Part shown: positions 6,568 to 11,932 of the stretch, piece by piece
How the letters are laid out: each line of letters opens with the position of its first letter
Numbering within the stretch: the first letter of the stretch is position 1
Assembly (NCBI GenBank): GCA_035527835.1
Contig: DATKZS010000117.1
Coordinates: 1 to 11,932, forward strand
Direction of reading: 5' to 3'
DNA from: DATKZS01 sp035527835 [NCBI: bacterium]
GTDB taxonomy: Bacteria; RBG-13-61-14
Length of the DNA: 11,932 nt
Notes under the pieces: model-generated
What the model saw: the letters and a program-made list of their open reading frames with translations, nothing else
What the model was told of the DNA's origin: nothing
The model's database searches: none
Made by a program: the position numbers and the translations under genes

Positions 6568-7815
6568 ATGGCGGCAATCAATCCTTTCGCGGTCGCTAAG
6601 CAGCAGATCAATACCTGCGCGGACATCCTCAAGCTGGGAGCTTCAGAGCGGGAGATGCTGTTGCATCCGATGCGGGAGCTTCACGTCTCGATCCCGGTCA
6701 AGATGGACGACGGGTCCACCCGGGTATTCCAGGGTTTCAGGGTCCAGTACAACGACGCCCGGGGACCGGCCAAGGGCGGGATCAGGTTTCATCCGGAGGA
6801 GACGATCGACACGGTCCGGGCCCTGGCCGCGTGGATGACCTGGAAGTGTTCGTTGCTCGACCTTCCCCTCGGCGGCGGCAAGGGCGGCATTATCTGCAAT
6901 CCCAAGGAGATGTCGCCGGCCGAGCTCGAGCGCCTGAGCCGCGGATACATCCGGGCCATCGGCGCCTTCATCGGGCCCGAAAAGGACGTGCCCGCCCCGG
7001 ACGTTTACACCACGCCTCAGATCATGGCTTGGATGATGGATGAATACTCCAAGCTGTCAGGCAAGAACCAGTTCGGGGTCATCACCGGTAAGCCCCTGCC
7101 TCTCGGCGGCTCGCTCGGACGCGGAGACGCCACCGCCCGCGGCGGGATGTTCACCTTGCGGGAGGCCGCCAAGGAATTGGGGATCAACCTCAAGAAAGCG
7201 ACCGTGGCCATCCAGGGCTTTGGCAACGCCGGCGCCTTTGCCGCCACCCTGGCCGAGTCCATGTTCGGGACCAAGGTCGTGGCGGCCTGCGACTCCAAGG
7301 GAGGAGTTTACTCCAAGGACGGCTTGTGTGTGGAGACGGTTTCCAAGCACAAGCAGGAGACCTCCACGGTGGCCGAGTGCAAGGGCACGGAAAAGGTCTG
7401 CGGCGATGAGATCATCGAGATGGACGTTGACGTTCTCGTGCTCGCCGCCCTTGAAAACGTGGTCACTGAAACCAACGCGGGCAAGATCAAGGCCAAGATC
7501 ATCCTCGAACTGGCCAACGGGCCCACCACTCCCGAGGCCGACGATATCCTCCATAAAAAAGGAATCCACGTCATCCCCGACTTCCTCTGCAACGCCGGCG
7601 GCGTGACCGTGTCCTACTTCGAAATGGTCCAGAACTTCTACATGTACTACTGGGACGAAAAATACGTGCACGAGCTCTTGGATAAGAGGATGACCCGGGC
7701 TTACCATGAGGTCTTCGACACCGCGGCCAAACACAAGATCAACATGCGCCAGGCGGCCTACGTGCTCGCGGTCAAGAGGGTGGTGGAAGCCATGAGGCTG
7801 CGCGGTTGGGTGTGA
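6568..7815 (+). CDS. gdhA: Glutamate dehydrogenase (Glu/Leu/Phe/Val dehydrogenase family)
   Basis: The product has 415 residues, full length for the short hexameric bacterial/archaeal type. The enzyme is cytoplasmic and interconverts 2-oxoglutarate plus ammonium with glutamate using NAD(P)H. The catalytic domain has K69 in GPAKGGIRFH, K93 in MTWKCSL, catalytic K105 in GGGKGG, catalytic D145 in PAPDVYTTP and S349 in NAGGVTVSYFE. These match the glutamate-binding set of the family. The Rossmann domain has GFGNAG (217-222), and VVAACDSKGG ends the second strand. D242 there leans towards NAD or dual use but does not settle it. GGAGG lies 7 bases before the ATG. The small-protein genes end 84 bases upstream and probably share its operon. 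Leucine or phenylalanine dehydrogenase is less likely given K69 and S349. Confidence 0.93.
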   Translation: MAAINPFAVAKQQINTCADILKLGASEREMLLHPMRELHVSIPVKMDDGSTRVFQGFRVQYNDARGPAKGGIRFHPEETIDTVRALAAWMTWKCSLLDLPLGGGKGGIICNPKEMSPAELERLSRGYIRAIGAFIGPEKDVPAPDVYTTPQIMAWMMDEYSKLSGKNQFGVITGKPLPLGGSLGRGDATARGGMFTLREAAKELGINLKKATVAIQGFGNAGAFAATLAESMFGTKVVAACDSKGGVYSKDGLCVETVSKHKQETSTVAECKGTEKVCGDEIIEMDVDVLVLAALENVVTETNAGKIKAKIILELANGPTTPEADDILHKKGIHVIPDFLCNAGGVTVSYFEMVQNFYMYYWDEKYVHELLDKRMTRAYHEVFDTAAKHKINMRQAAYVLAVKRVVEAMRLRGWV

Positions 7816-7894
7816 ATCCCCCCGGACCGGCGGTGGCGGGGGAAAATGCCCTGCCGCAACCAACGCCGCCGGCGCCGCATCGCCACGGCCGTCA

Positions 7895-8902
7895 ATGAAT
7901 GAAAAGGCCGAAAAGCTTCGCTTGCGGATTCTGCGGATTCTCCATGAGGTCGGAGCGCCCGTGGGGAGCGCCCGAATCACGGAAGAACTGGCCGGCCGGG
8001 GCATGGCCGTCAGCGAACGGACCATTCGCTATCACCTTTCGACCCTGGACCAGTTGGGGCTCACCGAGAATCTGGGCAAACGGGGGCGTCGGATCACCGT
8101 CGCCGGCGCAAAGGAACTCGAGACCGCCCGGGTCATTGAAAAGGTCGGTTTCCTCGCCTCCCAAATTGACCAGATGACCTACCGCATGAATTTCGACCTG
8201 TCCGCGAAAAAGGGCGCCGTGGTCGTCAACCTCAGTCTCATCAACCAGGCCCAGCTCAAACGCGCCGCTCCCCTGATCGTCCGGGTCTTCCAGGCCGGCT
8301 ACTCGATGGGCGAATTGGTGGCCCTCTTCGCGCCGGGACAGAGGTTCGGCCTCACCGTTATCCCCGAGAGGATGGCGGGAATCGCCACGGTCTGCTCGAT
8401 CACTATCAACGGCGTGCTCCTCGCCCATGGCATCCCCACCTACTCCCGTTTCGGCGGGCTGCTGGAAATCAACCGGCGCCGGCCCATCAGATTCTCGGAG
8501 ATCATCACCTACGAGGGGACCAGTCTCGACCCGCTCGAACTCTTCATCGGCAACGGCCTGACCCGGCTGTCCGCGCTCGCCGAAACCGGATCCGGCCGCA
8601 TCGGCGCCGGGTTCCGCGAGATCCCGGCTGACAGCCGCGACCAGGCGCTCGAGCTGGTGGAGCGGATGAAGGAGGCGGGCCTCCACGGCATCGTCGCGGT
8701 CGGATGGCCGGGACGGCCTCTCCTGGAAATCCCGGTCGGCGATCAGAGGTTGGGGGTGGTCGCTATCGGCGGGCTTAACCCCATCGCCATCCTTCAGGAA
8801 ACCAGCATCCACGTCCAATCCAGCGCCCTCGCCGGCTTTGCCGAATACCAGGACCTGTTTCACTATTCCGAGCTCGAGGCCCGAGTCCGGGAGCTGGACT
8901 GA
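7895..8902 (+). CDS. nrpR: NrpR-type nitrogen regulator (winged helix + one NrpR/DUF128 domain)
   Basis: The product has 335 residues. In methanogens NrpR represses nitrogen-assimilation genes and is released by 2-oxoglutarate. Residues 5-72 form a winged helix (RILRILHEVGAPVGSARITEELAGRG, then SERTIRYHLSTLDQLGLTENLGKRGRRIT). Residues about 80-320 form one NrpR domain with the signatures CSITINGVLL, GIPTYSRFGGLLEI, IITYEGTSLDPLELFI, IGAGFREIPA and VVAIGGLNPIAIL. Archaeal NrpR often has two such domains; a single one as here also occurs. The winged helix begins almost at the first residue, so ATG 7895 is needed although no good ribosome site precedes it. The 79-base gap after gdhA has no clear terminator, so read-through is plausible. 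Sitting between gdhA and the next gene, it may control this cluster, but I found no GGAA-N6-TTCC operator in the intergenic regions. Confidence 0.88.
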   Translation: MNEKAEKLRLRILRILHEVGAPVGSARITEELAGRGMAVSERTIRYHLSTLDQLGLTENLGKRGRRITVAGAKELETARVIEKVGFLASQIDQMTYRMNFDLSAKKGAVVVNLSLINQAQLKRAAPLIVRVFQAGYSMGELVALFAPGQRFGLTVIPERMAGIATVCSITINGVLLAHGIPTYSRFGGLLEINRRRPIRFSEIITYEGTSLDPLELFIGNGLTRLSALAETGSGRIGAGFREIPADSRDQALELVERMKEAGLHGIVAVGWPGRPLLEIPVGDQRLGVVAIGGLNPIAILQETSIHVQSSALAGFAEYQDLFHYSELEARVRELD

Positions 8903-8971
8903 ACTCGAGGCGGCCGGCCGGGGTCGGACCGTGCGCGGCCGGGGCCGGCGTGATATCCTCGAAGACCGGGC

Positions 8972-8987
8972 CCCGGCCGAAGCCGGG
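8972..8987. repeat. GC hairpin between nrpR and the PpsA-like gene
   Basis: CCCGGC (8972-8977), loop CGAA and GCCGGG (8982-8987) lie 5 bases before the GGAGG ribosome site of the next gene. In DNA this GC-rich the hairpin may be chance. It could also adjust translation or mark a transcript end, although no T-run follows. Confidence 0.3.
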
Positions 8988-9004
8988 CCGCCGGAGGCGC
9001 GTCC

Positions 9005-11632
9005 ATGCTTGATAATATAATAGAAAGCGGCATCGCCTCGCTGGACCAGATCCTGGGCGGACTCCGCCCGGGAGACAACGTCGTCTGGCAGGTGGACAGC
9101 GTGGACACCTACAGCTCGATGGCCCGGCCTTTTGCCGGCCGGGCCATGGCGAAGGGGAGGCGTCTGGTCTACGTCCGGTTCGCTTCCCATCCGGCCATCC
9201 TCGCTCCGGGGGATGGCCTGGTCTGGATGGAGGTTGACCCCAGCCCCGGCTTCGACGCCTTCAGCGCCCAGGTCAACCGGATGATCGAGGAGCATGGCCC
9301 CGGGACCTTTTACCTGTTCGACAACCTTTCCTCCCTGGTGGCGGACTGGGCCACCGACGAGCTGCTCGCCAATTTCTTCCAGGTGACCTGCCCGTTCCTG
9401 GCCGAGCTGGATACCGTGGCTTACTTCGCATTGACCCGCGGCCGGCACTCGCATCGCGCGGTGGCGCGCATCCGCGACACCACCCAGGTGTTGATTGACG
9501 CATATCACGTCAAGGGCCGGCTCTATGTTCATCCCCTCAAGGTCTTCGACCGCTATTCCGCCCAGATGTTTTTGCCCCATCTCTACTCTGACGGAGTCAT
9601 GCGGCCCGTTTTCGAAAGCGGCGAGGCCTCGGCCGTGTCGCTCAAAGCCAACCACCAACCGCTGGCCAACGCCGAATCCATCGCCCCCTGGGACAGTGTA
9701 TATCGCCGCTTGACCCAGTACGATCAGGCCGAGCTCAACTCCCTGGCCGCCGCCCCCGAGATCGTGGCCTTGAAGCAGGAACTGTCCCGCATGATCATCG
9801 GATACCACCCCGAGTTCAGCCTCCTCGCCGATCGGTTCCTCTCCCTCGCCGACATCCTCAAGATCAGGAACCGATTGATCGGATCCGGGCGAATCGGCGG
9901 CAAGGCCGTCGGGATGCTGCTGGCCCGGAGCATCCTGCTCAAGGAGACGGGACCGATCGATTTCTCGCGGGTGCTCGAGCCGCACGATTCCTTTTACATC
10001 GGCTCCGACGTCTTCTTCAGTTTCCTGGTCAACAACGACCTGTTCCGCCTGCGGCTTCGCCTGACCCGGAGTTCGACGCTGTCCCTCGAGGAGTTCGAGG
10101 AGGTCGAAAAACGGTTCCTCGAGGGCCGGTTCCCTCCCGAGATCGTCGAGCAGTTCAGGAACATGCTCGACTACTTCGGCCAGGCCCCTATCATTGTCCG
10201 ATCCTCGAGCCTGTTGGAGGACAGCTTCGGCAACTCCTTCGCCGGCAAGTACCGGAGCGAGTTCTGCCCCAACCAGGGCGGGCCCGAGCCGAGGATGGAG
10301 GCCTTCCAAAAAGCCGTCAAGCTCGTCTACGCCAGCGCCGTAAACCCCGACGCCCTCTCCTACCGCCGCCGCCGCGGACTGGGCGAGTCGGACGAACAGA
10401 TGGCCATTCTCGTCCAGCGGGTCTCGGGCACGCCTTATAAACACTATTTCTTCCCGCCCCTGGCCGGAGTGGCTTTCTCCCACAACCTCTATCGGTGGTC
10501 CGATCGGATTGATCCCGGCCAGGGCATGATCCGGATGGTCTTCGGACTCGGAACCAGGGCCGTCAACCGGGTCGGAGGCGACTACCCGCGGATGATCGCG
10601 GTCAGCCATCCCGAGCTGCGGCCGGAGGCCGGCTCCAGGATCGCTTCTTACTCCCAGCGGACCACGGACCTGCTCGACCTCGAGGCCAACGCCCTGGTCA
10701 GCGTGCCCTTGGCCCAGGTGATCGCCGGCTATGATTACCCCAACCTCGAACTATTCGTCTCGATTATGGAGGACGGTTATCCGTCTGATCCGGTAAGCTG
10801 GCATGGTGAGTCGGGGCGGGACCTCGTGTTTACTTTCAACAACCTCATCAAACGGACGGACTTCGTCAAGATCATGAAAGAGATGCTTTCCCGACTGGAG
10901 AGGGCCTATTGCTACCCCATCGACATGGAGTTCACCGCCTTCCCGGATCCAAACGGAGACATCAAGATCAACCTGCTCCAATGCCGGCCGATGAGGACGC
11001 CGGGGGTCGCCGATGACGTAGTTGTGCCCGAGGATATCCCCCCGGAACGGGTCCTGTTCCGGACCAGTCGGACCATCTCCGGGGGGATCGTGTCCGACAT
11101 CAGGTACCTGATCTACGTTGATCCGGAGGTCTACGCCGAGAGGACGCCGATGGAAATCAAGAGGTCGCTCGGCCGGGTGGTTGGCCAGATCAACCGGCAT
11201 CCGGCTCTTGCCGGCTCCCGGATCGCTATGATGGGTCCGGGCCGATGGGGCAGCTCGAACGTTTTGTTGGGGATCAACGCCGGATACGCGGATATAAACA
11301 ATGCCTCCGTCCTCGTCGAGATCGCCCGCGAGCAAACCGGGCACGTCCCCGAGCTCTCCTACGGCACGCATTTCTTCCAGGACCTGGTCGAGGCCAGCAT
11401 CATCTATCTGCCGGTGTTTCCCGCGGACCCCGACGCCGGCTTCAACCGCGCTTTTTTCGACCACGCCCCCAACATCTTGTCCCGGCTCGTTCCCGCCGCC
11501 AACATGTTCGAGGAGTTCATCAAGGTCATTGATGTTCCGGCCGCGGCCCCGGGCAACTTCGCCCAGGTGGTGGCCGATCCGCGCAAATACAAGGCCATAT
11601 GCTTTCTGGCCGAGGAAACCGCGCGCCGATAG
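9005..11632 (+). CDS. PpsA-like ATP-grasp (PPDK_N) protein with degenerate KaiC-like N-terminus
   Basis: The product has 875 residues. Residues 1-180 resemble a KaiC/RadA-type ATPase (GIASLDQILGGLRPGDNVVWQV, later FYLFDNLSSLVADW). The P-loop is replaced by DSVDTYSS, so this part should not hydrolyse ATP in the usual way. Residues about 290-665 form the ATP-grasp domain of pyruvate phosphate dikinase/PEP synthase: GGKAVGM (299-305), IIVRSSSLLEDSFGNSFAGKY (396-416) and MEF...INLLQCRP (641-662). The phosphohistidine swivel domain and PEP-binding barrel of true PpsA are absent. A separate C-terminal domain (about 680-870) carries MMGPGRWGSSN and YADINNASVLVEIA. It is soluble. GGAGG lies 7 bases before the ATG. 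A phosphotransfer, ligand-sensing or regulatory role is possible; PEP synthase activity is doubtful. The true function is unknown. Confidence 0.8.
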   Translation: MLDNIIESGIASLDQILGGLRPGDNVVWQVDSVDTYSSMARPFAGRAMAKGRRLVYVRFASHPAILAPGDGLVWMEVDPSPGFDAFSAQVNRMIEEHGPGTFYLFDNLSSLVADWATDELLANFFQVTCPFLAELDTVAYFALTRGRHSHRAVARIRDTTQVLIDAYHVKGRLYVHPLKVFDRYSAQMFLPHLYSDGVMRPVFESGEASAVSLKANHQPLANAESIAPWDSVYRRLTQYDQAELNSLAAAPEIVALKQELSRMIIGYHPEFSLLADRFLSLADILKIRNRLIGSGRIGGKAVGMLLARSILLKETGPIDFSRVLEPHDSFYIGSDVFFSFLVNNDLFRLRLRLTRSSTLSLEEFEEVEKRFLEGRFPPEIVEQFRNMLDYFGQAPIIVRSSSLLEDSFGNSFAGKYRSEFCPNQGGPEPRMEAFQKAVKLVYASAVNPDALSYRRRRGLGESDEQMAILVQRVSGTPYKHYFFPPLAGVAFSHNLYRWSDRIDPGQGMIRMVFGLGTRAVNRVGGDYPRMIAVSHPELRPEAGSRIASYSQRTTDLLDLEANALVSVPLAQVIAGYDYPNLELFVSIMEDGYPSDPVSWHGESGRDLVFTFNNLIKRTDFVKIMKEMLSRLERAYCYPIDMEFTAFPDPNGDIKINLLQCRPMRTPGVADDVVVPEDIPPERVLFRTSRTISGGIVSDIRYLIYVDPEVYAERTPMEIKRSLGRVVGQINRHPALAGSRIAMMGPGRWGSSNVLLGINAGYADINNASVLVEIAREQTGHVPELSYGTHFFQDLVEASIIYLPVFPADPDAGFNRAFFDHAPNILSRLVPAANMFEEFIKVIDVPAAAPGNFAQVVADPRKYKAICFLAEETARR

Positions 11633-11883
11633 ATGGTGGAAGGAAAAAGGCGACCCTCCCACCCTCCGGCCTACAATCGCCGCGATGATTCCGGATCGTA
11701 GCGGGTCCACGCGCCCCCCGGAATGCATCAGCTTTGAATCAATACCGCCGCTTACGCCCATCAGATATTGCCCGAAAATCAGAAGGAGATGAGGATTTAC
11801 GACTCGGGTTGACGAGCATAAGACCGATTTCGCTTTTTTAAGGTATTAGCTTCACTCTTGTCCAAAATAGGCCGTAAGAAAAC
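11633..11883. other. Intergenic stretch without supportable gene
   Basis: No convincing ORF on either strand and no RNA fold was seen. It includes a loose inverted repeat, ATTCCGG (11688-11694) with CCGGAAT (11718-11724), and a short T-run (11834-11839) without a stem before it. The base composition becomes AT-richer after about 11780. I see no clear terminator for the PpsA-like gene. Confidence 0.5.
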
Positions 11884-11917
11884 CTCCAAGACGCCAAGAG
11901 CGCCAAGGATCGCCAAG
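11884..11917 (+). repeat. Spaced CGCCAAG direct repeats
   Basis: Four heptamers lie in a row: CTCCAAG (11884-11890), then CGCCAAG at 11892-11898, 11901-11907 and 11911-11917. The start-to-start spacing grows from 8 to 9 to 10 bases. It lies 7 bases before an ATGATG at the window edge, which could open a gene that is cut off here. Confidence 0.7.
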
Positions 11918-11932
11918 TAAATCATGATGTTT

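Noticed and set aside
7816-7894. CCCCCC...GGGGG pairing after gdhA as a terminator
   Set aside because: The loop is long and irregular and no T-run follows.
7892-10609. 905-codon open frame on the minus strand opposite nrpR and the PpsA-like gene
   Set aside because: It mirrors two well-supported + strand genes. Its translation is rich in D, E, G, P and H with no domain, as expected from antisense reading of high-GC codons.
11688-11724. ATTCCGG/CCGGAAT inverted repeat as the terminator of the PpsA-like gene
   Set aside because: A 7-bp stem around a 23-base loop without a T-run is too weak to call.

Overview
The window is GC-rich bacterial DNA, apart from AT-richer stretches around the tRNA and the last 150 bases. 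Every confidently called protein gene is on the + strand; the only minus-strand gene is a broken transposase. An NtrC-type sigma-54 activator, a Cache/HAMP histidine kinase, an NrpR-type regulator and a PpsA-like protein together suggest a Gram-negative or deep-branching environmental anaerobe, for example a Desulfobacterota-like lineage. This placement is inference; there is no rRNA or marker gene to fix it.

Left part (1-2277), accessory. The end of an unrecognised gene is closed by a strong hairpin terminator. A promoter-like pair and an intact tRNA-Leu(CAA) with encoded CCA follow. Directly after the tRNA lie a phage-like ORF with no start of its own and, in ATGA overlap with it, a terminase-small-subunit-like gene. 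A frameshifted, truncated IS5/IS1182-like transposase fragment lies on the minus strand beyond. This looks like the scar of a prophage that used the tRNA as its attachment site.

Right part (2278-11632), a compact nitrogen/carbon-control locus. A two-component pair (membrane Cache-HAMP histidine kinase, overlapping NtrC-family regulator with GAFTGA) is followed by a 258-base regulatory gap. That gap holds a good sigma-54 promoter candidate (CGGCAT-N5-TTGCT) and, about 190 bases further upstream, a perfect 19-bp dyad. The promoter would drive two tandem, translationally coupled small paralogues of unknown function sharing CGWPEFLEK, and then a complete glutamate dehydrogenase. A second 19-bp dyad with the same CTGTT...AACAG ends lies just before the dehydrogenase gene. 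Next come a one-domain NrpR, a family best known as the archaeal 2-oxoglutarate-responsive nitrogen repressor, and an 875-residue protein. The latter joins a KaiC/RadA-like fold without a P-loop to a PPDK/PpsA ATP-grasp domain, and it lacks the phosphohistidine and PEP-binding domains.

Working model (inference): the two-component pair activates the sigma-54 promoter of the small-protein/gdhA operon, possibly through the dyads, and NrpR adds 2-oxoglutarate-dependent control. The small paralogues and the PpsA-like protein are the undescribed parts. The last 300 bases carry no supportable gene and end in spaced CGCCAAG repeats.
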